Shown: positions 6,241 to 12,837, counted from the stretch's first letter. The stretch: 12,837 bases of DNA from Clostridia bacterium (GCA_017537405.1 JAFYKU010000039.1:1-12837), one strand, 5' to 3'. The notes: generated by a model not told the origin, from the sequence alone. A program made the numbers and translations.

Positions 6241-6320
6241 ACTACAAAAATCAACTTTTTAAAGAAACAAAATGCTTATTTATACGATAATCGTTTTATG
6301 TTGCCTTGGTACCGCCAGAC

Positions 6321-6359
6321 AATTGTCGTTTGAATCAAAAGTCAAACGGCAATTTTTTT
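6321..6359 (+). terminator. Strong rho-independent terminator in front of the HAD gene
   Basis: A 13-bp stem with one G-T pair (6321-6333 with 6342-6354, loop atcaaaag) is followed by a T-run to 6359. It acts on plus-strand transcripts, yet no plus-strand gene precedes it. The only upstream candidate is a weak promoter (TTTAAA 6258-6263, 17 bases, TATACG 6281-6286) that would give an RNA of roughly 65 bases. It may therefore be a leader attenuator, a small RNA terminator or a remnant left by insertion of the restriction system. Confidence 0.8.
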
Positions 6360-6458
6360 ATGTTATTTTCACTCATTTCTATATCTTGCTTATAAATTAT
6401 TGTGCCATTATCACTCGGGTAGCCACCGGGGTCGTTTTAGTACTATTATATATTTCTG

Positions 6459-6498
6459 TTGCAGGATTTAGACTTGTGTTATAAACAATAGATATAAC
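6459..6498 (+). promoter_or_regulatory. Possible promoter of the HAD gene
   Basis: TTGCAG (6459-6464) and TATAAA (6480-6485) are 15 bases apart, a short spacing. An alternative -10, TATAAC (6493-6498), lies closer to the gene. Between 6360 and 6458 I see nothing definite. Confidence 0.3.
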
Positions 6499-6516
6499 TA
6501 TTCTAGGAGTTTTAAA

Positions 6517-7185
6517 ATGAATAAAATTAAATACATCTTTTTTGATTGGGGATATACTTTGGCTGGTTCGTTTAAGAATACTGACTCTGAAATCCAATGC
6601 ATTCTGGACAAATATAGTTTAAGTTGGAAAGATATATTTCAATATTGGAAGAACTATCAACTGCTTTTGTCGCTTGGAAAAATCAATGAAGAGCAAGTCT
6701 ATCACGATTTGTCGCATCTCCTGAATATTTCTAAAGAGGATTTGCAAGCAATCGATAGGCTACTACTTGAATCACATATCATTGATGATAATACCGTGGT
6801 GACAATTAAGACATTGAAAAAGCAAGGTTATTATTTGGGTATCATCAGTAATAATTCACAAAAGAATGTTGATTACATTTTGGAACGGGACAATCTCGCA
6901 CAATATTTTGATAAAGTTGTTGTATCTGAAATAATTAAAGAACGCAAACCAAACTTAAAAGTATATTTAAGTGCATTTGAAGATATAGCACCAGAAGATT
7001 TTTCCAAAATACTTTTTGTGAGTGATGAGTTTGTTGAGGATTTAGTTGCTGTGAAAATTCTCGGTGTGAAAACCGCCTGGTTAAAATCAAAAATTAACAA
7101 CGAATGGAAGCAAGAAGAAAAAGAAATTCTTATCAAGCCCGATATCACGATTACTGCAATTAAAGAGATTATGAAACTAGACTAA
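6517..7185 (+). CDS. HAD-superfamily hydrolase (phosphatase-like)
   Basis: This 222-aa cytoplasmic protein is predicted to be a HAD-type phosphohydrolase. Motif I is FFDWGYTL with nucleophile Asp10; the usual second Asp is Gly12, as in the FDLG-type subgroup that includes the sugar phosphatase YihX. Motif II is GIISNNS (Ser111/Asn112), motif III is in KERKPNLKVY (Lys141 or Lys144), and motif IV is FVSDEFVEDL (Asp170, Asp175). Residues about 20-95 form a helical cap, as in subfamily IA. ATG 6517 follows AGGAG (6505-6509). The substrate cannot be determined. It appears to be a single-gene unit, separated from the methyltransferase by a terminator and about 330 bases. Confidence 0.85.
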   Translation: MNKIKYIFFDWGYTLAGSFKNTDSEIQCILDKYSLSWKDIFQYWKNYQLLLSLGKINEEQVYHDLSHLLNISKEDLQAIDRLLLESHIIDDNTVVTIKTLKKQGYYLGIISNNSQKNVDYILERDNLAQYFDKVVVSEIIKERKPNLKVYLSAFEDIAPEDFSKILFVSDEFVEDLVAVKILGVKTAWLKSKINNEWKQEEKEILIKPDITITAIKEIMKLD

Positions 7186-7212
7186 TAGGTAACACAAGTA
7201 TTTGTAAGTGAT

Positions 7213-7241
7213 TGACATACTGTGGTATACCTGAATAGGTT
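7213..7241 (+). promoter_or_regulatory. Possible promoter of the four-helix membrane protein gene
   Basis: A perfect TTGACA (7213-7218) is followed after 17 bases by TAGGTT (7236-7241), a poor -10. An 8-bp palindrome GGTATACC (7224-7231) sits in the spacer and might be an operator. Confidence 0.35.
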
Positions 7242-7287
7242 TACACAAACTGCCCAAAGTTCGATTAAGTCTTTTTTAAGGAGAAAC

Positions 7288-7794
7288 ATGGACGCTAATA
7301 AATATGAAAATGCTTTAAAGATGATTGGCAAAATTTTAGGTTTTAGTTTATACGCATTAATTTCACTTGTATTAATTTCTTTTCCAATAATTCCAGTCAT
7401 TTTTGTTGGCGCTGAAATGATCGGCGGCATGTTATTATTGTTTGAATTTTGCTTGTGTTGCGCAATCCACATTCTTTCTTATGCAATCGGTTTATATTTC
7501 CTTGGCGACAGATATCGCCCAACTGGATATGTTAGTGGTGGTAAGTCTTTGAATTGGCCCATAGAAACTTATAAATATGTCAAAAGAAATATGATTACTA
7601 ACCTTATAGAAATTATAACCTGTGCACTATTTAGTGTTATATATATAGTGTTCCTATGTTTAGGATTGTTTACTACTATTTCAATATACGGATTAGTCGT
7701 TTCAATAATAGCATTTTTAATTTTCTATTTATTTTATCAAAAACAGCGCTATAAATTAAAAAACGAAGAGTCATTAAACCAACAAAATGTTTAA
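7288..7794 (+). CDS. Four-helix integral membrane protein of unknown function
   Basis: This 168-aa protein starts at ATG 7288 behind AAGGAG (7278-7283). The frame is open to 7222, but that start has no ribosome binding site. Four hydrophobic segments lie at about 14-42, 45-72, 104-128 and 131-151. They are arranged as two hairpins joined by a polar loop (FLGDRYRPTGYVSGGKSLNW). The tail is charged and Gln/Asn-rich, and no signal peptide is seen. I do not recognise a family. The following gene is in the same direction but has its own promoter, so this is probably a single unit. Confidence 0.7.
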   Translation: MDANKYENALKMIGKILGFSLYALISLVLISFPIIPVIFVGAEMIGGMLLLFEFCLCCAIHILSYAIGLYFLGDRYRPTGYVSGGKSLNWPIETYKYVKRNMITNLIEIITCALFSVIYIVFLCLGLFTTISIYGLVVSIIAFLIFYLFYQKQRYKLKNEESLNQQNV

Positions 7795-7884
7795 CCATAA
7801 TCTCCATTTGTCGCTACTCTCTAAGTAATACGAACTATGGCGGTTTCAAAATCAAATTTTAATATATTTTTTTGGGGAAATGTT

Positions 7885-7913
7885 TTGATTAAAAAATAAA
7901 AAAATGTTATTCT
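7885..7913 (+). promoter_or_regulatory. Promoter of the 54-aa / PIN pair
   Basis: TTGATT (7885-7890) and TATTCT (7908-7913) are 17 bases apart in a very A-rich stretch. Transcription would start around 7920, only about ten bases before ATG 7930, giving an almost leaderless message. Between 7795 and 7884 I see no gene or convincing terminator. Confidence 0.55.
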
Positions 7914-7929
7914 AAAAACAGGTAAAATT

Positions 7930-8094
7930 ATGGAACAAGAAATTGAACAATTTTTTCAAGAGCTTGCGGAAAATGACAAAAAAGTGCAAGCCGAAATGTA
8001 CACAAAAAACAGTGATGAATTAAGTGCGGAATTTATTGATTTTGTAAACAAGAACCAATGTAAAATTGACGAAGGTGATAGCGATGGAAAATAA
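7930..8094 (+). CDS. 54-aa acidic protein, partner or antitoxin candidate
   Basis: This ORF of 54 codons from ATG 7930 encodes MEQEIEQFFQELAENDKKVQ and continues as a strongly acidic, helical protein ending in DEGDSDGK. Only a weak AGGT lies before the start. The stop codon falls 11 bases inside the following PIN-like gene, so the two are probably translationally coupled. Small, acidic, upstream and overlapping is the usual layout of an antitoxin. The sequence FFQELAEND...ELSAEFIDFVNKN also recalls the Nif11-type leader domain by eye; that likeness is untested. No DNA-binding motif is evident. Confidence 0.6.
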   Translation: MEQEIEQFFQELAENDKKVQAEMYTKNSDELSAEFIDFVNKNQCKIDEGDSDGK

Positions 8095-8794
8095 ACCTTT
8101 ATATGTTGCGGTTGATTCGGATGCGTTGCGTCATTTAGCATACCTTCATATGTTAAAGAAAAAATATAATCATGTAAGAAGAGATCAAATTAATGACCCT
8201 CTCTTGGCGAAAGATTTGAATTATTATCTTCGCATTTATGAAAGTTTAAAAAAAGATGAACTCCGCTTGAAAATTCTCGAACCAGTCTTTCACGAAAGCA
8301 AGCATTCTCAAAATTTATTAGAATTCATGAAAGAGTGTTGCTATTTCCCTGATGTGAATTCTGAAAAATATACTGCCAAAAGAAAAGCTGCGGACGAGTT
8401 GGCATATGCTTATTGTGAGTCACACATTTTTGAAGGAGAACATTATGATTCGCCAATGAAAAAAGTTTATATGGCGGCTGTCGGTCAAGAGGTTCCAACA
8501 AATGATAGTTTTATTATGGCGTGGTCAACAATGGAGCGTTGTTGCTTGTTAACCGGAAATAAAAAAGATTTTATCTTTAACGAAAAACAAGATTCTTGGA
8601 ATAAGGACCGCTTACAAGGTATCTGTCGCGTTAATTATTTAATGGGTTATTATGCTGAAGAGAATGGGAATGTTTATACACCAAAACCCATTACCGTGGC
8701 TATTTTAGCTGGTGCATTGAAAAATAAAGACAATTTTAAACTTTTTGACCATGGCGAAAACGAAGAAATGGTCGAAGGAAGAACAATTTTGTAA
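8084..8794 (+). CDS. PIN-like domain protein, putative ribonuclease or toxin
   Basis: This 236-aa protein starts at ATG 8084, with GAAGGTGAT just upstream inside the preceding ORF; an upstream TTG at 8066 is less likely. The pattern suits the PIN fold: VAVDSDALRHLAYL (Asp11/Asp13) at the N-terminus, an internal acidic helix AADELAYAY (Glu104), and TNDSFIMAWSTMERCCLLTGNKKDF (Asp141, Asn159, Asp162), which is the typical closing motif of PIN nucleases. PIN domains bind Mg2+ or Mn2+ and cut RNA. It is longer than a VapC toxin (around 130 residues), with an additional helical insert at about 35-100 and a C-terminal extension. With the 54-aa overlapping protein it may form a toxin-antitoxin or defence pair. 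The PIN call rests on motifs read by eye. Confidence 0.6.
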   Translation: MENKPLYVAVDSDALRHLAYLHMLKKKYNHVRRDQINDPLLAKDLNYYLRIYESLKKDELRLKILEPVFHESKHSQNLLEFMKECCYFPDVNSEKYTAKRKAADELAYAYCESHIFEGEHYDSPMKKVYMAAVGQEVPTNDSFIMAWSTMERCCLLTGNKKDFIFNEKQDSWNKDRLQGICRVNYLMGYYAEENGNVYTPKPITVAILAGALKNKDNFKLFDHGENEEMVEGRTIL

Positions 8795-8815
8795 ACCTTG
8801 CGGATTAAATTTTTT

Positions 8816-8845
8816 TTGACTAGCGCAAGTTCTTCATGTTAAAAT
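8816..8845 (+). promoter_or_regulatory. Promoter of the 103-aa membrane protein gene
   Basis: TTGACT (8816-8821) and TAAAAT (8840-8845) are 18 bases apart, and an extended -10 TG (8837-8838) is present. Arms cttgcg (8797-8802) and cgcaag (8824-8829) overlap the promoter and could form a weak hairpin. Confidence 0.65.
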
Positions 8846-8875
8846 TAATGAGATAAACAAAGGAGGTTTTTAAGA

Positions 8876-9187
8876 ATGAGTAAAAATAACTCAGGTTGGG
8901 AAAAGGTGTTGGATATCTTAGGTGAAATTTTGGCGGTCTTAACAATCGTACTTTACGCTGTTTTGATCATCAATGCGAACTGGGCGTTTATCCCAGAGGG
9001 TACATTCTTTAACATCTTAATGGTGATTAAGAATTATGCCGCACTTGCTGTCGTAGTTATTGTTGGCTTCGAAGCAGTGGTAAAACGCACATTTATCACC
9101 AAACTTGCTTTCTTGATTTTGTTAGCCATTATCGTTCTTTTCCACTTCTTCCCAGGTACATGGGCAAACATTACCAATTTGTTCTAA
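8876..9187 (+). CDS. 103-aa integral membrane protein of unknown function
   Basis: It starts at ATG 8876 behind a near-perfect AAAGGAGG (8859-8866). Three hydrophobic segments lie at about 12-34, 44-68 and 74-93. A short polar N-terminus (MSKNNSGWEKV) precedes them, and one basic loop (VVKRTFITK) separates the second and third. I recognise no family. It has its own promoter and is closed by a strong terminator, so it is a single-gene unit, likely well expressed to judge by its ribosome binding site. Confidence 0.75.
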   Translation: MSKNNSGWEKVLDILGEILAVLTIVLYAVLIINANWAFIPEGTFFNILMVIKNYAALAVVVIVGFEAVVKRTFITKLAFLILLAIIVLFHFFPGTWANITNLF

Positions 9188-9210
9188 GCGATAATAAGTG
9201 GTGAATTAAA

Positions 9211-9244
9211 AACCTAACTCGGATTTTGCGGGTTAGGTTTTTTT
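9211..9244. terminator. Rho-independent terminator, possibly bidirectional
   Basis: Arms 9211-9221 and 9229-9239 form an 11-bp stem with one G-T pair, followed by a T-run to 9244. Five A residues on the left side (9208-9212) would serve as a T-run on the minus strand. The site could thus also stop read-through from the ku-ligD operon. Confidence 0.85.
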
Positions 9245-9248
9245 ATAC

Positions 9249-9277
9249 TTGAAATATAAAAAAAACATTGTTATAAT
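9249..9277 (+). promoter_or_regulatory. Strong sigma-A promoter of the 84-aa protein gene
   Basis: TTGAAA (9249-9254) and a perfect TATAAT (9272-9277) are 17 bases apart with an A-rich spacer. The promoter lies 27 bases before the start codon and directly after the previous terminator. Confidence 0.85.
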
Positions 9278-9303
9278 TCGTTCAGTAATTTAGGAGGAAA
9301 AAA

Positions 9304-9558
9304 ATGTATCATCAATGGTTTCATACAAAAGAATATGGCGATAAAGAAAAAGCATTAATTGAAGCGATTAAAGCTTTGGGTTCGGATATGAATCCTTATG
9401 GCGAACAGGCAGATTATGACCAAAAAATGCACAAATTGAAAGTAAAGTTTATGGAGTATCAATTATTCTGTGAGAATGGTCATAACAAAGAACTGGAAAT
9501 TGCCGAAAAGAAAAAATCTCATTTTTTAAAACCACAAGAAAACAATCGCGAAATTTAA
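9304..9558 (+). CDS. 84-aa soluble protein of unknown function
   Basis: It starts at ATG 9304 behind AGGAGG (9292-9297) and a consensus promoter, so it is very probably expressed. The protein is charged and mainly helical (KEKALIEAIKALG, then QKMHKLKVKFMEYQLFCEN), with no membrane segment or signal peptide and a polar, Lys-rich C-terminus. I recognise no family. It converges on the LigD polymerase gene, and the stops of the two genes share the bases TTAA (9555-9558). Confidence 0.75.
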   Translation: MYHQWFHTKEYGDKEKALIEAIKALGSDMNPYGEQADYDQKMHKLKVKFMEYQLFCENGHNKELEIAEKKKSHFLKPQENNREI

Positions 9559-10373
9559 TTGTAAAAATTAACAAAATGGAAATCTGACCACGCATCGCTG
9601 ATATATTTTTTGTAGTTTTTTATGTTAACCCCATTGGGTTTGATAGTATCTAAATCTTGCCAGCGAATTGGCATGGAAATGGTGGCGCCGTTGCGGGCGC
9701 GCAAGGAATAGGGGGCGACACAGCTGGCGTTCTTGCTATTACGCAGGTAATCAATAAAGATTTTTTCTTTGCGCTCGGCTTTGCGAATGTTGGTCGTAAA
9801 TATCTGCGGCCAAGTCTTTTCTGCCAGTTGTGCAATTCGTTCGGCGAAGTCATGAAATTTTTGCCAGTTCATCGTTTCCTTAAATGGAACTACAATGTGG
9901 TAACCTTTGCCGCCACTGGTTTTTAAGTAAGCAGTTAAATTGAGCTGTTCCAGCAGTGATTTTAATTTACGGACGGCATCTCTTAATTGCTTTAAGGTGA
10001 CTTTGTCGTCTGGGTCCAAATCAAAAATCATCATGTCGGGGCGGTGAAAAGTTTGGACTTGGCTGCTGCCGACATGAAATTCTAATGTTCCCATTTGGAC
10101 TTGATAAATGAGTTGTGTGGTAGTCTCCAAATAAAAATAAATTTCTTTGTTAACCGTTTTGGTTTTGACCATGTGTCTATCCGTAGTTGGATGCTTTTTA
10201 AAAAAACAATGCGCGATGTTTTCATGGCAACGGATAACCGTCAATAAACGCTTGGCGACATAAGGCATCATCAAAGGCGCAACCGCAATGTAATATTCAA
10301 TTACGGCTAGTTTGGTAATTTTGTCTTGCGGGTAGAGTATTTTTTGCGGGTTAGATATTTGTATCGTTTCCAT
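9555..10373 (-). CDS. ligD: LigD polymerase (POL / primase-polymerase) domain protein
   Basis: This 272-aa protein is the end-filling and ribonucleotide-adding polymerase of bacterial non-homologous end joining (NHEJ). The AEP-type catalytic residues are present: FDLDPDD with Asp118 and Asp120, SGGKGYH with His159, and FIDYLRN with Asp208, followed by PYSLRAR. The start of the fold is METIQISNPQKILYP. I chose ATG 10373 because GGAG stands four bases upstream; the open frame extends to an ATG at 10421 that lies deeper inside the ligase gene. It overlaps the PE-ligase gene by 23 bases in another frame. In most bacteria this domain is fused to the ligase, as PE-LIG-POL in Pseudomonas. Here it is separate, with its own ribosome binding site, so it looks like a genuine gene split, although a frameshift is possible. 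Confidence 0.88.
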   Translation of the reverse strand: METIQISNPQKILYPQDKITKLAVIEYYIAVAPLMMPYVAKRLLTVIRCHENIAHCFFKKHPTTDRHMVKTKTVNKEIYFYLETTTQLIYQVQMGTLEFHVGSSQVQTFHRPDMMIFDLDPDDKVTLKQLRDAVRKLKSLLEQLNLTAYLKTSGGKGYHIVVPFKETMNWQKFHDFAERIAQLAEKTWPQIFTTNIRKAERKEKIFIDYLRNSKNASCVAPYSLRARNGATISMPIRWQDLDTIKPNGVNIKNYKKYISDAWSDFHFVNFYN

Positions 10374-11763
10374 TTTGCTCCAATGTGATGTCTTGGGGTT
10401 TTTTGTCTGTGCGTAAGCCAATAAAGCTGGGTTGCCGCAGAAGTTTATCTTTGGTTAATTCGGCATATTGAATTTCGGCCACAAATTGTGGTTGCAGCCA
10501 AATAATATTTTTGTTGTCAGTTTTAAATAATTTCAGCGGACATTTATCCGTGCGGGCGGCTTGTAATGTTGCCACCAATGTCTGTTTGCTTTTTTCGGTG
10601 AAACCAGTGCCAACTTTGCCGACATAGGTTAACTGTTTGCCGGCGTAATAACCCAACAGCAAAGCACTTAACACTTTGTTTTGGGCGGTTGTCGTGTAGC
10701 CGATAATCACAAATTCCTGCCGGTGATAACATTTAATTTTCAGCCAATCATCTGAACGCGTACCCGTATAGATTGATTTTTTGCGTTTCGCGATAATGCC
10801 TTCCAGTTCGTGCGCTTTAGCAAAAGCCAGCGTTTTGGCCCCGTGAGTGGTGTGACCTGCGTACATTAAATTGTTCGCTGCATCGGTTAATAAATTAGCT
10901 AATTTAGTTTTGCGTTCAATTAATGGTTCGCTGCGTAAGTCTTTACCGTTCCAAGCCAGTAAGTCAAATACGCAATAGTAGAGTTGCTGTTTTCCAGACT
11001 TCAAACTGTTTTGCAGCAATCCAAAGTCACTGCGCCCCGTGGGGTCTAAGCAAACGACTTCGCCGTCCAGTACACAAAAGTGACAAGGTAATTGGCTTAA
11101 ACTTTGGGCAATGGTTGCCAGTTTGGCAGTATAGTCTTGTCCATTACGCGTGAGCAGTTTAACTTTCTGCTTTTCGACATAAGCCACGATACGGTAGCCA
11201 TCATATTTAATTTCGTAAATCCAATCTCTGCCCGTGGGCAGTTTTGCGGCGAGTGTTGCCAGTTGTACGGAAGTAGTATGAAACGGTAGGGTGTTCGCAA
11301 ACTCATCATGCATTTTAACGGCAAACCAGTGGTTGTTTTGGAAGCGCATTAATGACCAAGCACCTTGCAGTTTTTTGCCGTGTAATATGAATTTAAGGTG
11401 ACCCTTTTTTAAACCGGAAGTAAAGTCTTTGATGGGAGTGTAGGTTCCATTATCAAAGATTTCCACCGTACCTGCGCCATAGTTACCTTTGGGAATTATC
11501 CCAGAAAATTGCGCATAGTCTATGGGGTGGTCTTCCACTTGTATCGCCAAGCGTTTATCGTTGGGATTATTGGAAAGGCCTTTGGGAACCGCCCAACTTA
11601 ACAGGATGCCGTTATATTCCAAGCGCAAGTCGTAATGTTTGGCGCGAGCTTCGTGGTATTGGATGACAAATCGTGGCGCCTTGGTTTTGGTTTTTGTGAC
11701 CTTGCCTTTGGGTTCGCGTGTGTCGGTGAAGTTGCGTTTTTTGTGGTATTCGGCTAGTCCCAT
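10351..11763 (-). CDS. ligD: LigD phosphoesterase-ATP-dependent DNA ligase (PE-LIG)
   Basis: This 470-aa protein cleans 3' ends and seals double-strand breaks in NHEJ. The N-terminal 3'-phosphoesterase domain (about 1-155) has YHEARAKHYDLRLE (His37, His43, Asp45, Arg47) and VEDHPIDY (His79), matching the catalytic set I recall for P. aeruginosa LigD with a constant offset of five. An Asp equivalent to Asp15 there appears to be Asn11. The ligase domain follows: EIKYDGYR with the AMP-accepting Lys186, LDGEVV (Glu235), EGIIAKR (about 321-327) and DWLKIK (motif V). An OB-fold covers about 345-455. It begins at ATG 11763, which shares one base with the ku stop (TAATG), so translation is probably coupled. 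It lacks the C-terminal polymerase domain, which the next gene supplies. Confidence 0.95.
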   Translation of the reverse strand: MGLAEYHKKRNFTDTREPKGKVTKTKTKAPRFVIQYHEARAKHYDLRLEYNGILLSWAVPKGLSNNPNDKRLAIQVEDHPIDYAQFSGIIPKGNYGAGTVEIFDNGTYTPIKDFTSGLKKGHLKFILHGKKLQGAWSLMRFQNNHWFAVKMHDEFANTLPFHTTSVQLATLAAKLPTGRDWIYEIKYDGYRIVAYVEKQKVKLLTRNGQDYTAKLATIAQSLSQLPCHFCVLDGEVVCLDPTGRSDFGLLQNSLKSGKQQLYYCVFDLLAWNGKDLRSEPLIERKTKLANLLTDAANNLMYAGHTTHGAKTLAFAKAHELEGIIAKRKKSIYTGTRSDDWLKIKCYHRQEFVIIGYTTTAQNKVLSALLLGYYAGKQLTYVGKVGTGFTEKSKQTLVATLQAARTDKCPLKLFKTDNKNIIWLQPQFVAEIQYAELTKDKLLRQPSFIGLRTDKKPQDITLEQNGNDTNI

Positions 11764-12539
11764 TATTGCGCCTTCCGTTTAGGTTTTTCCGTCTTTAAAC
11801 TTTTTTGTAACGCTTCCATCAGGTTAATGATTTGTACTTCGCTTTGGTCTTGTTTTGCTTCCACAATGTCATTGCCGGCAATTTTGCGCTTGATAGCTTT
11901 TTGTAATCGCAAGTGATATTCGTCTTTAAACTTTTCAGGTTCAAAACTTTTTGTCATCTGCGTGATTAAATTTTTAGCTAAATCCAGTTCTTGCTTAGCA
12001 AGTTTAATCTTGGCGACGGCGGGTGCAGCTTGTACTTCGTTGTGAAAGTATAGTGTATTGATCAGCATAGTTCCGTTCCTGACGCGCAATAAAATTAAAG
12101 TTTCTTTGGTGCCTAAAACTGTTTTGGCAATGCCGGCTTTGCGTTCACTTTCCATGGCTTTTAATAATACTTGATAAGCTTTGTCGGCACCTGACGGTGT
12201 GACATAATAAGCTTTGTCAAAATAGATGGGGTCCACTTCGTCTAAATTGACAAATTGTTCAATGGTAATGTTTTTGTCTTTGGGGGTTTTAATCTTTTCA
12301 AAGTCTTCGTCAGTGAAAATAACATACTTGCCTTTTTCGTATTGGTAACCCTTGACAATGTCTTCGTTTTTGACTTCTTTGTTGTTGCAACTCACACAAG
12401 TCTTTTTATATTTGATACGCGATTTGGTTTTGCGTTCTAACATATTGAAACCAATGTCATGTTCCTTAATACACAGTGATAGCGTAATCGGAATGTAAAC
12501 TAATCCAAAAGTAATCGCACCTTTATAAGAATAAGCCAT
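11763..12539 (-). CDS. ku: Ku DNA end-binding protein
   Basis: This 258-aa protein is a homodimeric ring that binds double-strand break ends and recruits LigD. Typical features are the start MAYSYKGAITFGLVYIPI, the segment YKKTCVSCNNKEVKNEDIVKGYQY with a CxxC pair (Cys48, Cys51), and the central beta-barrel and arm (PIYFDKAYYVTPSGADKAYQVL). The C-terminus is a short basic tail (KTEKPKRKAQ). Length is normal for the minimal bacterial form. The ribosome binding site before ATG 12539 is poor (only gaatga), which suggests modest expression. It is the first gene of the ku, PE-ligase, polymerase operon. The G+C content is higher than that of the restriction genes, in keeping with a host gene set or a different source. 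Confidence 0.96.
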   Translation of the reverse strand: MAYSYKGAITFGLVYIPITLSLCIKEHDIGFNMLERKTKSRIKYKKTCVSCNNKEVKNEDIVKGYQYEKGKYVIFTDEDFEKIKTPKDKNITIEQFVNLDEVDPIYFDKAYYVTPSGADKAYQVLLKAMESERKAGIAKTVLGTKETLILLRVRNGTMLINTLYFHNEVQAAPAVAKIKLAKQELDLAKNLITQMTKSFEPEKFKDEYHLRLQKAIKRKIAGNDIVEAKQDQSEVQIINLMEALQKSLKTEKPKRKAQ

Positions 12540-12673
12540 ATATCATATCATTCGCTAAAGCTGTGATTTTTATGTTGTCGGAAATAACTTAAAAAAGATA
12601 TACCAAAATAAACTTCTTTGTTACACTGCGGTAATGGGGACTGCAAAAGTAACCTTAATGAAAGGAGCAAAGA

Positions 12674-12837
12674 ATGATTAAAAATCGTACGACACAATTA
12701 GTTTATCTCTCAATGGCGTGTGCGGTAGGTGTGATTGCTGTGCTGGCTAGTGTAGGATTGTTTGACGGAGCTTTCCGTTGGGATTTTTATATTCACTTCA
12801 CTAATTTAAGTAATTACCTTTGTTTCGGTGTTTTGAT
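12674..12837 (+). CDS. Membrane protein, partial (possibly Pr6Pr-like), cut by the window end
   Basis: ATG 12674 follows AAAGGAG (12661-12667), and 54 codons are in view before the window ends. The protein begins MIKNRTTQLVYLSMACAVGV with a first membrane helix at about 8-29. It then has FRWDFYIHFTNLSNYLCFGV, the start of a second helix. The short first helix followed by an FYxxFTNLSNYLCF pattern resembles Pr6Pr-type multi-pass membrane proteins, but too little is visible to be sure. It is divergent from ku with 134 bases between the starts. I see no strong promoter in that gap for either gene. Confidence 0.65.
   Translation, partial: MIKNRTTQLVYLSMACAVGVIAVLASVGLFDGAFRWDFYIHFTNLSNYLCFGVL

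Noticed and set aside
6307..6320. T-box-like core TGGTACCGC just before a terminator
   Set aside because: Nine bases match the conserved T-box core, but the flanking AGGG part is missing. There is no room for Stem I upstream, because the methyltransferase promoter lies there, and the next gene (HAD) is not a typical T-box target. A chance match or at most a remnant.
6422..6450. GTTTTAGTAC-like string recalling a CRISPR repeat end
   Set aside because: It occurs once with no second copy at spacer distance and no cas gene in the window.
6272..6484. 70-aa hydrophobic plus-strand ORF
   Set aside because: It runs straight through a strong terminator hairpin, has no ribosome binding site, and overlaps the control region of neighbouring genes.
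7250..7270. TTCGATT string recalling a tRNA T-loop
   Set aside because: No surrounding cloverleaf arms or acceptor stem can be drawn, and I found no tRNA elsewhere in the window.
9657..9926. 89-aa plus-strand ORF opposite the polymerase gene
   Set aside because: It is an antisense shadow of a conserved catalytic gene, with no ribosome binding site or recognisable motif.

Overview
The window comes from a low-GC Gram-positive (Bacillota-type) bacterium. Supporting signs are AGGAGG-type ribosome binding sites before most genes, consensus-like sigma-A promoters, and hairpin-plus-T-run terminators. TGA is used as a stop (for example at the ends of the restriction enzyme and CYTH genes) and TGG encodes Trp, so the code is the standard bacterial one. 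I cannot name a genus. The sequence is a mosaic: the left half is strongly AT-rich accessory DNA, while the Ku/LigD operon at the right is visibly richer in G+C.

Layout. (1) 1-2880 looks like the outer end of an integrative or conjugative element. It holds several large inverted repeats, a terminator, a sigma-like helix-turn-helix gene broken by an in-frame TAA (271-849), a 33-aa small ORF (970-1071), and an intact large serine recombinase (1327-2850) that reads outward and is closed by a strong terminator. (2) 2881-3864 carries a CYTH-domain protein gene with no visible Shine-Dalgarno, then a stretch with a hairpin terminator and two very small ORFs, one of them (3704-3763) with a good ribosome binding site. 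(3) 3865-6240 is a compact Type II restriction-modification system in convergent order: an MspI-like PD-(D/E)xK endonuclease on the plus strand and a C5-cytosine methyltransferase on the minus strand. The methyltransferase carries its own N-terminal Cro/CI-type HTH. Repeats that could be operators lie in front of both genes. (4) 6300-9558 is a run of short plus-strand transcription units: a HAD-family phosphatase-like protein, a four-helix membrane protein, an overlapping pair (54-aa acidic protein plus PIN-like nuclease), a 103-aa membrane protein, and an 84-aa soluble protein. Several have clear promoters of their own. (5) 9555-12539, minus strand, is a bacterial non-homologous end-joining operon, ku then ligD. 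LigD is divided into a PE-ligase gene and a separate polymerase gene with a short overlap. (6) 12674 to the window end is the start of a membrane protein gene running divergently from ku.

How the parts fit together: the recombinase end, the restriction-modification unit and the PIN pair are all typical cargo of a variable chromosomal site. Ku, PE-ligase and polymerase should act together as a three-protein double-strand-break repair machine, with translational coupling suggested by a one-base overlap and then a 23-base overlap. The least explained features are the 54-aa/PIN pair, the operator-like repeats of the restriction system, and the split LigD.
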